The position numbers were made by a program, and so were the translations under genes. Below, one piece after another: positions 47,700 to 56,100 of a stretch of DNA of 56,157 nucleotides. Source of the stretch: Bacillota bacterium (GTDB lineage Bacteria > Bacillota > Clostridia > Christensenellales > Borkfalkiaceae); the NCBI GenBank assembly GCA_003343995.1, contig QAKE01000031.1, forward strand, positions 1 to 56,157, written 5' to 3'. The notes under the pieces were generated by a model, which had not been told where the DNA came from, did no database searches, and saw nothing but the letters and a program-made list of their open reading frames with translations. How positions within the stretch are numbered: the first letter of the stretch is position 1; the number at the start of each line of letters is the position of its first letter.

Positions 47700-49682
47700 T
47701 TATTTCAATACCACCGTCGCCGTGGACAGATATTCGAGTTCGCAAAGGATTTTCAATGCGTTTCCGTTTTGCTCGAATTGTGTTTTTTTAAGCGCTCCGT
47801 CTCTGCCGAGCACGTACGCCTCGCGCACGGGCACGTTTGTTTTCAGCGAAATGCACGGAAGTTTCCCCACCGTGGCGTTGACGATCATCACCGTATGCCC
47901 GCCGCTATTTTTGTAATGATAGCAGCAAACGCCCGCGCGCCCGCTGAACATATACTCGTTGCCGGAGGATTCTATCGCGTTTTGCAAAAGCCCTACGCGC
48001 ATCGGGTTGAACTGTTCGCCCTGAAAATAATCCATCACGTAGGGATTGAGGATAAAATTCTTGCCCCGCGCCACGCCGTTTCCGAAATATTTTCCCGTAT
48101 TTTCAAAGGCGTCGCTGAGTATCTCCGCGCCGTTTTCGTATTCGATCTTCACGTAATCGCCCGCTTTGCCGAAACTGCTCGTGCGGCGCTTCGCAATGCC
48201 CCCCACTTCACCCCGCGATTGCTCGTAGGATAAAAGCGTGCTTTCGTAGGGGATTCTTTCGGCGCTCTTTGCCGAAATCAGCGACAGCAGTCCCCGCTCG
48301 GCGAGGCGGAGCGCCGCGCCGCCCTCTATCAAAACGAAATTGTCCCGAAACAAATCGGCCAGCTCCCCGTCGGTGAAATTATCCGCCGCACCGCCGAACA
48401 GGGCGACGTTTTCGCCGCAGAAACGCTTTTCCTTCGTATATTTATAGGCGACGCCGTAAGAGCCGAGGTACGCGCCTGCAAAAAACTCCTCCGGCCGCAG
48501 GTCCTCGAACCGCCCGATATGCTTGCGGTTGAACACCGTTTTTTCGTCGATGGGAATCTGCACCCCCGTGAGATCGGCAAAGGAAAGCCCCAGCGACATT
48601 ACGCCGTTCAAATAGGGCGTGATGTCCCTTAACGCCTCGCCGTAGCCGTGTTCCGCGATCGTGCCGTTGCCCACGAAGTCGTATATATCGTACGTCATGC
48701 CGCTTAAAATCAGGGGAATTGCGCTTCCCACCTGAAATTGCAGAAAACGCGCGTCCTTGATAAAGGTGGAAAACGCGCCGTTTTCCAATTCGGGATAAAT
48801 CATGCTGTCGTTCGGCAGAAACGTGCGCACCGCCATGGACGAGCGGTTAAATTCAAACATATAGTCCTTACCCGTGCGTTCCACGTAGCAAGGCAGGTGA
48901 ATGCGGTGGATTTTTTTGCCTTGCGAAAGCCCGTTTGCCACGGCGTGCCAATCGCGCGCCTCCATGGAGTGGCTGTCCGCCGCGCTGCTCATCAAACCGA
49001 CCTGCGTACCCGTGTCCGCCTTTTTTACGACGTCGCCGATAAACCGCGCGTATTCCGCCATCGTTTCGCGGCTGACGGAAAGCCAAGCGCGTTTCACCGC
49101 ATCGTCGGCGTTCTTTCCGAACAGCCGATCCTTAAATTCCTCCCGCGAGTAATTCGTGCCGAGCTTTTCGTTATAAAGTTTCATATGGATGGGGCAAAAA
49201 CAGCCGCCGTATTCGAGCTTTCCGTGGTTATGCAGACGGAAATCGTCCTCCACCCAAACGACTTCCGGCTTTACCGTTTTGAGCAGATGCGTATAAAAAT
49301 CCGCAAAGTAAGCCCGCCAATTTTCGTCGAGCGGGCACACGGTCGTCGTGCCCTTTTTGCCGTTATAATCCTCCATCAGGGTGAAATTCTGCCCCGCTTT
49401 CAGCGTGCGGCAGCGGTCGGTATGCCCGATTTCCATCCACGGATTCAAGCTGACGGAAATGCCGTTTTCCGTGAGTTTTTTCTTGGCGCGCAGCATGGTT
49501 TTCAGCCACGGCTCCGCCTCCTCTTTCGTCATGTGCCCCACGTTGTATTCTTCCGCGTTGATGAAGAGCATTACGTTTTTAAAGCCGTACTCTTTGCAAA
49601 ATGCGACGATGTTGTTTATGCGGTTTTCTTCCTCTACGTCCGGCACGATTTGTATGCGCAGACAGTGCAAAAATTCTTCCAT
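47700..49682 (-). CDS. Putative TIM-barrel glycoside hydrolase (GH42-like), substrate unknown
   Basis: This 660-residue protein lacks a signal peptide. The first ~330 residues look like a TIM barrel of clan A type: FKNVMLFINAEEYN near 35, VSLNPWMEIGHTDR near 76, VVWVEDDFRLHNHG near 140 with a candidate acidic pair, then GGCFCPIHMKLYNEKLGTNYSREEF near 160, which recalls GH42-like cysteine loops. A second alpha/beta domain (about 360-560, VALFGGAADNFTDGELADLFRDN) resembles the GH42 trimerisation-like fold, and a small beta domain ends the protein. The catalytic pair is not certain. It has its own promoter and terminator and sits next to an MFS carrier. Confidence 0.6.
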   Translation of the reverse strand: MEEFLHCLRIQIVPDVEEENRINNIVAFCKEYGFKNVMLFINAEEYNVGHMTKEEAEPWLKTMLRAKKKLTENGISVSLNPWMEIGHTDRCRTLKAGQNFTLMEDYNGKKGTTTVCPLDENWRAYFADFYTHLLKTVKPEVVWVEDDFRLHNHGKLEYGGCFCPIHMKLYNEKLGTNYSREEFKDRLFGKNADDAVKRAWLSVSRETMAEYARFIGDVVKKADTGTQVGLMSSAADSHSMEARDWHAVANGLSQGKKIHRIHLPCYVERTGKDYMFEFNRSSMAVRTFLPNDSMIYPELENGAFSTFIKDARFLQFQVGSAIPLILSGMTYDIYDFVGNGTIAEHGYGEALRDITPYLNGVMSLGLSFADLTGVQIPIDEKTVFNRKHIGRFEDLRPEEFFAGAYLGSYGVAYKYTKEKRFCGENVALFGGAADNFTDGELADLFRDNFVLIEGGAALRLAERGLLSLISAKSAERIPYESTLLSYEQSRGEVGGIAKRRTSSFGKAGDYVKIEYENGAEILSDAFENTGKYFGNGVARGKNFILNPYVMDYFQGEQFNPMRVGLLQNAIESSGNEYMFSGRAGVCCYHYKNSGGHTVMIVNATVGKLPCISLKTNVPVREAYVLGRDGALKKTQFEQNGNALKILCELEYLSTATVVLK

Positions 49683-49709
49683 ATTCCACCTTGTTTTTTA
49701 ATTTACTTC

Positions 49710-49738
49710 AGTATAAACCAAAACAAACGGAATGTCAA
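49710..49738 (-). promoter_or_regulatory. Promoter of the TIM-barrel hydrolase-like gene
   Basis: TTGACA (49733-49738), a 17-nt spacer and TATACT (49710-49715) on the minus strand, about 28 nt before the ATG. Confidence 0.82.
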
Positions 49739-49782
49739 TAGTAATATCTTATCAAAAAATATAACTTTTTTCTCATCGAAAA

Positions 49783-49810
49783 ATCCGCCGCGAAACATGC
49801 CGCGGCGGAT
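49783..49810 (-). terminator. Terminator after the MFS gene
   Basis: A 10-bp GC-rich stem ATCCGCCGCG / CGCGGCGGAT has an 8-nt loop and is followed by T5 on the minus strand, 8 nt beyond the MFS stop. Confidence 0.85.
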
Positions 49811-49817
49811 GAAAAAA

Positions 49818-51035
49818 TTACTTGATATTTTTATCGAGGGCGCGCATTCTGCGCTTTTCTCCCTTCTTTGCGAGCAATACGCTCACGATGAGCAGCAGCG
49901 GGAAAATGACGGCGAAAAACAAACCTTGCTGCAAATTATCCTCCAGCGCGCCGGAAACCAACCCCACCAGCGTGGGGCCCGCCGTCGCGCCCACGTCGCC
50001 GAAGAGCGCGAGCATGGCGAAGAGCGCCGTGCCGCCGTTCTTGACGGATTTCACCGCGATGCTCATTCCCCCCGGCCACATGATGCCGACGGAAAAGCCG
50101 CACAGACCGCACGCCGCCAAGGATAATGCGGGGATCGGCGAAAAGGATACGACGATATAGGAAACCACGCACAGGCAGGCGCACACGATCATGAATACCG
50201 AAAGATTGAGCCGTTCGCTGAATTTTGCGTACGCCGTGCGGCTGACGCTCATCATCAAAGCGAACATGCACGGACCGAGCAGATCGCCCATGGTTTTATC
50301 GACGCCCAGCGCCCCCTCCGCAAAAGCGGACGCCCATTGGCTCATGGCGATTTCCGCCGCGCCCGCGCTCATCATCAGCAGGGCGAACACCCAGAAGAGC
50401 TTTACCGAAAACAGTTTTTTCAGCCCGATGCCCTTTTCGTTTTCCTCCTTCGTATTATAAATGGGAACGAAGCAAAAATACACCGCGTCGAAGAGCGGCA
50501 CGACAGCCCACGCCAGCGCCAGCCATTTCCACTGCCCGATGCCCGCCGTAAGAAAAAACACCGTGGATACGGCGATGACGAGCACCACGCCCCAGCTGTA
50601 AAAGGAATGTAAAAAGCTCATCGTGCCGGATTTGTTTTTCGTGGGACAGCTTTCCACAATGGGGCTGATGAGCACCTCGTCCAGCCCGCCGCCGAGCGCG
50701 CACAGGATCACGCTGACGAGGATGCCGACGTAAGGATCGGGCATGACGTCGGGCAGAAACGCCAAACAAACCATTCCCGCCAACGCGAACGCGTGCGCCG
50801 CGACCACCGCGGTTCTGTATCCGATTTTATCGATAAACTTTGTGGAAACCAGATCGACGAGCAATTGCAGCACGAAGTTCAAGGTGATGAGCAGGGTGAT
50901 TTTTTCCAGCGAAATGCCGTACGACGTCTGAAAGGTTAAAAAAAGCAGCGGCGCAAAGTTGTTTACGATGCCCTGCGTAACGTAGCCGACGCAGCTCGCC
51001 GCGAGCGTATGTTTGTGGTTGGTTCTTATACTCAT
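49818..51035 (-). CDS. Major facilitator superfamily transporter
   Basis: This 405-residue protein has 12 predicted membrane segments in two halves, with a charged central loop (NTKEENEKGIGLKKLF, near residue 198). The first cytoplasmic loop (STKFIDKIGYRTAVV) is a variant of the MFS A-motif. The substrate is not predictable; sugar-type MFS proteins of Clostridia look similar. GGAGAG precedes the ATG. A neighbouring glycosidase-like gene suggests import of a glycoside or its product. Confidence 0.85.
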   Translation of the reverse strand: MSIRTNHKHTLAASCVGYVTQGIVNNFAPLLFLTFQTSYGISLEKITLLITLNFVLQLLVDLVSTKFIDKIGYRTAVVAAHAFALAGMVCLAFLPDVMPDPYVGILVSVILCALGGGLDEVLISPIVESCPTKNKSGTMSFLHSFYSWGVVLVIAVSTVFFLTAGIGQWKWLALAWAVVPLFDAVYFCFVPIYNTKEENEKGIGLKKLFSVKLFWVFALLMMSAGAAEIAMSQWASAFAEGALGVDKTMGDLLGPCMFALMMSVSRTAYAKFSERLNLSVFMIVCACLCVVSYIVVSFSPIPALSLAACGLCGFSVGIMWPGGMSIAVKSVKNGGTALFAMLALFGDVGATAGPTLVGLVSGALEDNLQQGLFFAVIFPLLLIVSVLLAKKGEKRRMRALDKNIK

Positions 51036-51109
51036 GTTTCTCTCCGGTAAAAGTCTTTCTATTCAGTATATTTTACCCGCGCCGTTTTTTGTTCGCGTTT
51101 TTCCGTAAC

Positions 51110-51138
51110 ATTATAATATAAAACCCCTTGATTTGCAA
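51110..51138 (-). promoter_or_regulatory. Promoter of the MFS gene
   Basis: TTGCAA (51133-51138), a 17-nt spacer and consensus TATAAT (51110-51115) on the minus strand. A second TATACT lies nearer the gene without a good -35. Confidence 0.6.
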
Positions 51139-51154
51139 CGGTTTTCATTTAAAA

Positions 51155-51188
51155 ACAGAAGGAGCACCCTTTCGGATGCCCCTTCTGT
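51155..51188 (-). terminator. Terminator after hsp20
   Basis: A long stem of ACAGAAGG with CCTTCTGT extends inward with wobbles and has a GAAA loop. It is followed by T5 on the minus strand. Confidence 0.8.
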
Positions 51189-51203
51189 CAAGAAGGTATG
51201 ATG

Positions 51204-51629
51204 TCAGTCTATGCTGATGGTGTGCGTTTCGATCTGTTTCGGCTGTTCTTTGGGAATATCGATGGAAAGCACGCCGTTTTCGTACTTCGCCTTGATTTCC
51301 TTTTCGTCCACTTCGCCGACGTAATAGCTGCGGGAGCACGAACAGCTCCTCTCCCTGCGGAGATACTTTTTGCCGTCCTTTTCGCCCTCGTCCTTTTCTT
51401 CCTTGCTTGCGCTGACGGTGATATATCCGTCGTTGAAGGAAACGGCGATGTCCTTTTTATCGAAGCCCGCCATTTCCACCTCCATCTCGTACTTCGTTTC
51501 CGTTTCCTTGATGTCGGTTTTCATGCCGTCCGCCTTTTCGTCGTAAAACACCGGCTTGAAAAAGTCGTCCAGCATGTCGCCGAAAAAGTCGTTGGTTCTT
51601 CCGTTTCTTCTTACAATATAGTTTCTCAT
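51204..51629 (-). CDS. Hsp20/alpha-crystallin small heat-shock protein
   Basis: This 141-residue holdase chaperone has an alpha-crystallin domain at about 35-130 (TETKYEMEVEMAGFDKKDIAVSFNDGYITVSASK) and the strand-9 motif YENGVLSIDIPKEQ. The N-terminus is short. GGAGCG precedes the ATG. The upstream region carries a strong sigma-A promoter and a degenerate CIRCE, suggesting HrcA-type heat control. Confidence 0.93.
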   Translation of the reverse strand: MRNYIVRRNGRTNDFFGDMLDDFFKPVFYDEKADGMKTDIKETETKYEMEVEMAGFDKKDIAVSFNDGYITVSASKEEKDEGEKDGKKYLRRERSCSCSRSYYVGEVDEKEIKAKYENGVLSIDIPKEQPKQIETHTISID

Positions 51630-51657
51630 AATTTTTTACGCTCCTTTTTTTATTTTC

Positions 51658-51698
51658 GAGAATGTTGGCAATCTTTATTTTTAATTGCTGGCACTCTC
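51658..51698. repeat. Imperfect inverted repeat in the hsp20 leader
   Basis: GAGAATGTTGGCAA (51658-51671) and TTGCTGGCACTCTC (51685-51698) match as inverted arms at 10 of 14 positions. The right arm is shared with the CIRCE-like site. Confidence 0.45.
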
Positions 51699-51714
51699 TT
51701 GCTTTATCTGCTAA
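51688..51714 (-). promoter_or_regulatory. Degenerate CIRCE (HrcA operator) of hsp20
   Basis: On the minus strand TTAGCAGAT-N9-GAGTGCCAG is 27 nt, exactly CIRCE spacing. It matches TTAGCACTC at 6 of 9 and GAGTGCTAA at 7 of 9. It starts 1 nt after the -10, the normal CIRCE place. Confidence 0.6.
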
Positions 51715-51715
51715 T

Positions 51716-51743
51716 ATTATAGCACATATTTTTCGTTTGTCAA
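51716..51743 (-). promoter_or_regulatory. hsp20 promoter
   Basis: Consensus TTGACA (51738-51743), a 16-nt spacer and consensus TATAAT (51716-51721) on the minus strand. Confidence 0.82.
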
Positions 51744-51811
51744 GTGCTTTTTAAAAAATTTTTATATTTTTTTTATTGCCGCAAACCGGAAGGTTTATAC
51801 CTTTTCCGCAC

Positions 51812-51845
51812 AAAAAAAGCCCGCGGATTTTTTTCCGCGGACTTT
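51812..51845 (-). terminator. Terminator after the epimerase-like gene
   Basis: AAAGTCCGCGGA and TCCGCGGGCTTT pair with one wobble around an A-rich loop, followed by T7 on the minus strand. It starts 13 nt past the stop. Confidence 0.82.
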
Positions 51846-51858
51846 CGCCTGTCGTATA

Positions 51859-52722
51859 TTATATGTTTTCTATCTGCGTTAAATAGCCGCGCACGTTTTT
51901 AAGCCCGATGCGCAAACCCTCCGCGCAATCCTCCATGCCCTCGAATTCCAGACTGACGTAACCGTCGTACCCGCTCTTTTTCAGGACTTTCAAGCATTGC
52001 AGAACGGGAACGTTCCCGTGCCCGACGATGGTGCCGCGCAGATAGTTGCCCGCACGGGAGGTGAAGAATCCCTCCCCCGGATCGGCGGCGTTGCCGTTTT
52101 TCACGATAAAATCCTTCGCGTGCACGTAAAACGCGTACGGCGCGGCTTTCCCGCAGGAAATTTCCGGCTTTTCGTCGGCGCAAAGGAAATTGCCCATATC
52201 GCACAGCCAGCCGAAATTCGCATGCCCCACGGCGTTGATCAGCCGTTCCACGCGGTCGGCGTCCTGCAAAAAGAACCCGTGGTTTTCCACCATGGTCTTT
52301 ATCCCGAGCGTTTCGGCGTATTGCGACACTTCGCGTATGGCGGCGGCAAGTTTATCGAGCACATTCGTCAGCCCCTCGGGCGTTTTCGGCGTGGTATAAG
52401 ACGCATCGTGCCGCATGACGGGTGCGCCGAGGATCTTTGCGATATCCGCTTTCTTTTTTACGCGCGCGATCTCCTTTTCGACGTCCTCCTTCAAAAAATC
52501 CGCGCCGACGGTATAGCTCGAAACCGGCAGACCGCAACGATCGCATTCTTGTTTGATTTTTACGGCGAATTCCTCCTCGCTCACGCCCTCGGGCGGCGTG
52601 AGATCGGTAAACTCCACGGCGTCGAATCCGAGCTCCTTTGCTTTTGCGACGACTTCAAACTGCGTCAGCTTTCCTCGGTTGATATACTGCGAAAAACTGT
52701 AAGACGATACGGAAACTTTCAT
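51859..52722 (-). CDS. Xylose-isomerase-like sugar phosphate isomerase/epimerase
   Basis: This 287-residue TIM-barrel protein belongs to the AP-endonuclease-2/xylose-isomerase-like group (IolE/IolI/YcjR type). FDAVEFTDLTPPEG near residue 33, MVENHGFFLQDADRVERLINAVG near 144, WLCDMGNF, FYVHAKDF and the final YVSLEFEGMEDC supply the usual metal-binding Glu/Asp/His set. The substrate is unknown. GGGAGA precedes the ATG. It is transcribed away from the Na/Pi cotransporter gene. Confidence 0.86.
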   Translation of the reverse strand: MKVSVSSYSFSQYINRGKLTQFEVVAKAKELGFDAVEFTDLTPPEGVSEEEFAVKIKQECDRCGLPVSSYTVGADFLKEDVEKEIARVKKKADIAKILGAPVMRHDASYTTPKTPEGLTNVLDKLAAAIREVSQYAETLGIKTMVENHGFFLQDADRVERLINAVGHANFGWLCDMGNFLCADEKPEISCGKAAPYAFYVHAKDFIVKNGNAADPGEGFFTSRAGNYLRGTIVGHGNVPVLQCLKVLKKSGYDGYVSLEFEGMEDCAEGLRIGLKNVRGYLTQIENI

Positions 52723-52785
52723 ACTTTTCTCCCCGAACGGCGGACGCGTTTTTCTTTTGCCGCCGTCATATTAAACAATAATATA

Positions 52786-52814
52786 ATGATAACAGACGGG
52801 GCGGAAAATGTCAA
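52786..52814 (-). promoter_or_regulatory. Promoter of the epimerase-like gene
   Basis: TTGACA (52809-52814), a 17-nt spacer and TATCAT (52786-52791) on the minus strand. It stands back to back with the plus-strand promoter 11 nt away. Confidence 0.75.
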
Positions 52815-52828
52815 TCGCAATCGATTGA
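52811..52828. promoter_or_regulatory. Palindrome between divergent promoters
   Basis: TCAATC-N6-GATTGA overlaps a 10-bp palindrome CAATCGATTG (52818-52827). It covers the -35 boxes of both divergent promoters, so one bound protein could block both. Confidence 0.45.
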
Positions 52829-52853
52829 TTTTTTTTCGCAGAAATGTTATAAT
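52825..52853 (+). promoter_or_regulatory. Promoter of the Na/Pi cotransporter gene
   Basis: TTGATT (52825-52830), a 17-nt spacer and consensus TATAAT (52848-52853). The 5' UTR is about 110 nt and has a GC-rich hairpin near 52880-52900. Confidence 0.72.
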
Positions 52854-52969
52854 AGCACTTGCGGCAAACGCGAATCCGCCCGCCCTTTCGGGCGAGGCGT
52901 GCGGAAAAACTCTTTCCGCCGTCGGGCGAAGCGTTAATTTTACCGATTGCCGTATTCGGGATAAAAACT

Positions 52970-54643
52970 ATGGATACCTTTCAGATGATTTTGGCGCTGC
53001 TCGGCGGATTGGCTCTTTTCCTGTACGGCATGAACATGATGAGCTCCAACCTCGAGGCGGTCGCGGGCAACCGAATGAAGAAACTCGTCGACAAGCTCAC
53101 GACAAACCCCGTTCTCGGCGTTGCCGTCGGCACGGCGATCACCGCGGTTATTCAGTCGTCCTCCGCCACGACGGTCATGGTGGTCGGGTTCGTCAACTCC
53201 AAGCTGATGAGCTTGAAACAAGCCGTCTGGGTGATCATGGGCGCGAATATCGGCACGACGGTGACGGGACTGCTCGTCGCGCTGGATATCGGCATGATCG
53301 CGCCGCTCATCGCCTTTGTCGGCATCGTTTTGGTGGTTTTTCTCAAAAACAAAACCGTCCGCAACGTCGGCAGCATCATCGCGGGGCTCGGCATTCTCTT
53401 TATCGGCATGAACATGATGGGCGACGCCATGTCGCCGCTGCGCGATAACGAAACCTTCGTCAACATCATGACGCAGTTTTCCAACCCCGTTCTCGGCATT
53501 CTCGCCGGCGCGGCGTTCACCGCGATCATTCAGTCCTCCTCCGCGTCCGTCGGCATTCTGCAAGCCCTCGCGATGAGTAACGTCATCGGGCTCGACAGCG
53601 CGGTATTCGTGCTCTTCGGCATGAACATCGGCACGTGCATCACCGCGGTGCTCGCCGCCATCGGCGCCAACCGCAACGCAAAGCGCACCACCATCGTGCA
53701 CTTGTCTTTCAACATTATCGGAACGATGATCTTCACTCTGATCGCCTTGGTCACGCCCTTTGTCAGCTGGATGCAAGGCTGGTTCCCCAACGCGCCCGCC
53801 GCGCAGATCGCGGCGACGCACACGATCTTCAACATCGTCACGACGCTGATCCTCCTGCCCTTCGGCGGTCTGCTCGCCAAATTCGCCACGGTCATTCTTC
53901 CCGACGCGAAAGCCGGTCAGAAAAAAACCGCCGCGGACAAATGGTTTGACGAAATCGCCAACGCGCAGCACGTGCTCGGTTCTTCCGCCGTCGCGCTCGA
54001 AAGCATTCAAAGCGACATCCGCAAGATGTTCGCGCTCGCCCGCGAAAACGTCGTTTCCGGCTTCGACGCGCTCATCACGTTACAGCCCGATAAGCTCAGC
54101 GGCATGGAACGCATAGAAGACCGCATCGATAAATACAATTACGAAATTTCGCAAAAGATTTCCAAAATGCTCACCGTGGAGCTTTCCGATTCCGCGTCCA
54201 GACAGCTCAACCGCATGTTCCGCGTGATCGGAAACGTGGAGCGCATCGGCGATCACGCCAACAACTTCGGGGATTATTCCCGTATTCTCGCCGAGCGCGG
54301 CATTCCCTTTTCCGAAACCACCGTGGAGGAAATCAAGGCAATGCGCGATTCCTGCTTAAAGGCGTTAGACGCGTTGTCCGATCCCGCCGCCGAAGATCCG
54401 GAAAGCCTGCTCTCCGCAACGTACGTTTACGAAGAGGAAAACGACAACGCGGTGCGCACGGCGCGCAATCTCGCCATGCAGCGGGTGCGCGACAACGGCG
54501 AGGACATGGAGTGCGCCATCCTCTATTCCGAGTTCCTTTCCGATTACGAGCGAATCGGCGACCATTTGCTGAACATTGCGCAGGAGTACGCGTCGAAGCC
54601 CCAACTCAAGCATCCCGACGATCCCCTGCCCCAACCGATATAA
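52970..54643 (+). CDS. Na/Pi cotransporter family protein with PhoU-like domain
   Basis: This 557-residue protein is the NptA/YjbB type. The membrane part (1-320) contains the two inverted-repeat signatures ITAVIQSSSATTVMVVGF near residue 60 and FTAIIQSSSASVGILQAL near 185. The cytoplasmic part from about 345 is a PhoU-like helical bundle (ALESIQSDIRKMFALAREN; MFRVIGNVERIGDHANNF; LSDYERIGDHLLNIAQEYA). It probably exports or imports phosphate with sodium. ATG 52970 starts directly with the first membrane helix. An in-frame extension begins at the promoter start itself and is not used. Confidence 0.92.
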   Translation: MDTFQMILALLGGLALFLYGMNMMSSNLEAVAGNRMKKLVDKLTTNPVLGVAVGTAITAVIQSSSATTVMVVGFVNSKLMSLKQAVWVIMGANIGTTVTGLLVALDIGMIAPLIAFVGIVLVVFLKNKTVRNVGSIIAGLGILFIGMNMMGDAMSPLRDNETFVNIMTQFSNPVLGILAGAAFTAIIQSSSASVGILQALAMSNVIGLDSAVFVLFGMNIGTCITAVLAAIGANRNAKRTTIVHLSFNIIGTMIFTLIALVTPFVSWMQGWFPNAPAAQIAATHTIFNIVTTLILLPFGGLLAKFATVILPDAKAGQKKTAADKWFDEIANAQHVLGSSAVALESIQSDIRKMFALARENVVSGFDALITLQPDKLSGMERIEDRIDKYNYEISQKISKMLTVELSDSASRQLNRMFRVIGNVERIGDHANNFGDYSRILAERGIPFSETTVEEIKAMRDSCLKALDALSDPAAEDPESLLSATYVYEEENDNAVRTARNLAMQRVRDNGEDMECAILYSEFLSDYERIGDHLLNIAQEYASKPQLKHPDDPLPQPI

Positions 54644-54683
54644 AAAACAAACTGCGGAAAGTTTTCTTTCCGCAGTTTGTTTT
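54644..54683 (+). terminator. Terminator after the Na/Pi cotransporter gene
   Basis: A perfect 18-bp stem (core AACTGCGGAAAG) with loop TTTT follows the stop immediately and ends in a T run. Confidence 0.9.
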
Positions 54684-54700
54684 TATCGACGGAGCAATCG

Positions 54701-55027
54701 TTACAACGCAAAACAAAGAAAAAAACCTAAACGAACAACATTAGTAATATCACCGTGTAAGAATAACACCTCATCCTTATATCCGTTTCTCGCTAATAAC
54801 TCTTTTGCCTTATCAATACAGTACTCATTTTTATCAATTGCTATTACTTTATAGCCCTTTTGAATTAAACTTAATGTGCTATATCCTGAACCACATCCTA
54901 TTTCTAAAACTGTTCTTACCCCAATCAAATTATTAGCCATCCATGAATAAAAGCCTTCGTCATACAAATACTTTGAACTTCGATCCCATTCTTCAGCATA
55001 TTTCGCTGGTGCATTATCTCCTTCCAT
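54701..55027 (-). pseudogene. C-terminally truncated class I SAM methyltransferase
   Basis: This 108-residue product keeps the N-terminal region (AEEWDRSSKYLYDEGFYSW) and SAM motif I (VLEIGCGSGYSTLSLIQKG), motif II (VIAIDKNEYCIDKAK) and the start of motif III (LFLHGDIT). It then ends with an unrelated VVRLGFFLCFAL tail. The rest of the fold is missing, so activity is doubtful. GC content is visibly lower than in the neighbours, and the break lies close to the cotransporter terminator, suggesting a junction near 54690-54730. GAGGT lies 11 nt before the ATG. Confidence 0.7.
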
Positions 55028-55056
55028 AATTCATCAATACCTCACTTGCATTTTTG

Positions 55057-55344
55057 TCAATATTTAATAATATCTTCCAACATTGGTTCTATTCCGCTAT
55101 CGATTAGTTTCTTTACCATATCTTGCGCCGAAAATCTGTTAACATCCCAAGCTACATATCTCAAGATATTTGCCGCTGTTTCCTTAATCACAAATGGAAA
55201 ATTGCCATATAAAACTCTCGTTGCAAAAGATGAAAATTTATCATACGATGTATAACTTCTCCCGCAAACTTCCCTAAACGAATTGTCAACACTTTGAATT
55301 ATGTATTGCGCATGTTCTTCGCTTTCACCCATAAACCGAAACAA
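55057..55344 (-). CDS. Unrecognised AT-rich ORF, possible fragment
   Basis: This 95-residue reading frame starts at a TTG (55344) or an ATG at 55332. It is acidic and aromatic (SEEHAQYIIQSVDNSFREVCGRSYTSY; FVIKETAANILRYVAWDVN). I do not recognise it and no good ribosome binding site precedes either start. It ends 29 nt before the methyltransferase fragment, with the same low-GC codon use. It may be a remnant or part of a small imported pair. Confidence 0.4.
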   Translation of the reverse strand: MFRFMGESEEHAQYIIQSVDNSFREVCGRSYTSYDKFSSFATRVLYGNFPFVIKETAANILRYVAWDVNRFSAQDMVKKLIDSGIEPMLEDIIKY

Positions 55345-55359
55345 TGCATTTGCAACGCC

Positions 55360-55965
55360 TTACTCTGCTTTGCAAGAATAGGATTTGCGTCGATTTTCGT
55401 TACGATTCTTCTCGCTTGCGTTTGCATTGTCCGCCTCCTTACTGCTTATTTCTGTACCGTCTTTCAGTTTTACTATAAGACTACCGTCCTTGTTTACCGT
55501 TATCGCCGAAATCACTTCTAAAAGTTTAATCAAATTATCTTCTTTATCGGTGATGGATTCGACTACCGCTTCAACCTTATCGTTATAAACGGAATACACA
55601 TTTTCTTTGCACGATTGAAATTTCAGATTCGCGCATTCAAAAATCAACTTTTTTACAACGTTGAACTCGACATTCGGCGTGCCGGACATTCTCGCAATTT
55701 CGTTTGAGTACCGCATTATTTCCTGCGTTTTTTCGTAGGTCGGTACTGTATTTTCTTTTAAGCGATCATCCGTCCGACTTTTCCTTTCGATAAACAACTC
55801 TTTTATCGTTGTAGCAAGATATTCGTCCGAAATATATTTTCGGCATTTACACTTTGAGTCGCATATCCATTTTTCTCGCGTATCCCATTTTGGAATTCTG
55901 CGCAATTTTCTTCCGCATTGCCCGCAGTACGTCATTGTTTTTAAAATCTCGACTTCCTTTCTGCC
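55360..55965 (-). pseudogene. Large serine recombinase C-terminal remnant
   Basis: About 200 residues resemble the tail of a large serine integrase. A zinc beta-ribbon (MTYCGQCGRKLRRI ... KWICDSKCKCRKYIS) is followed by a helical coiled-coil-like part (KTQEIMRYSNEIARMSG) and a charged end. The N-terminal resolvase domain with its catalytic Ser and the recombinase domain are missing upstream, where two terminator-like hairpins occur instead. The frame stays open to 56109 but reads through those hairpins, so I limit the call to the coherent part. It is probably a decayed mobile-element end. Confidence 0.72.
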
Positions 55966-56042
55966 ATTTTTTGAAATCCTCCGATTTTTGATTTTTGTGT
56001 TTGAAAATCGCAATCGGACAGATTTCTGCCCACAATAAAAAA

Positions 56043-56078
56043 GCCCGACTGCGAGGTGTAAAATCCTCACAATCGGGC
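56043..56078 (-). terminator. Hairpin with U-tract, inner of a pair
   Basis: GCCCGATTGTGAGG and CCTCGCAGTCGGGC form a 14-bp stem with two wobbles and an 8-nt loop (ATTTTACA), followed by T6 on the minus strand. The loop is complementary to the loop of the hairpin at 56101-56152. Confidence 0.7.
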
Positions 56079-56100
56079 ATAAAAAGGCATCAAAAAAGAA

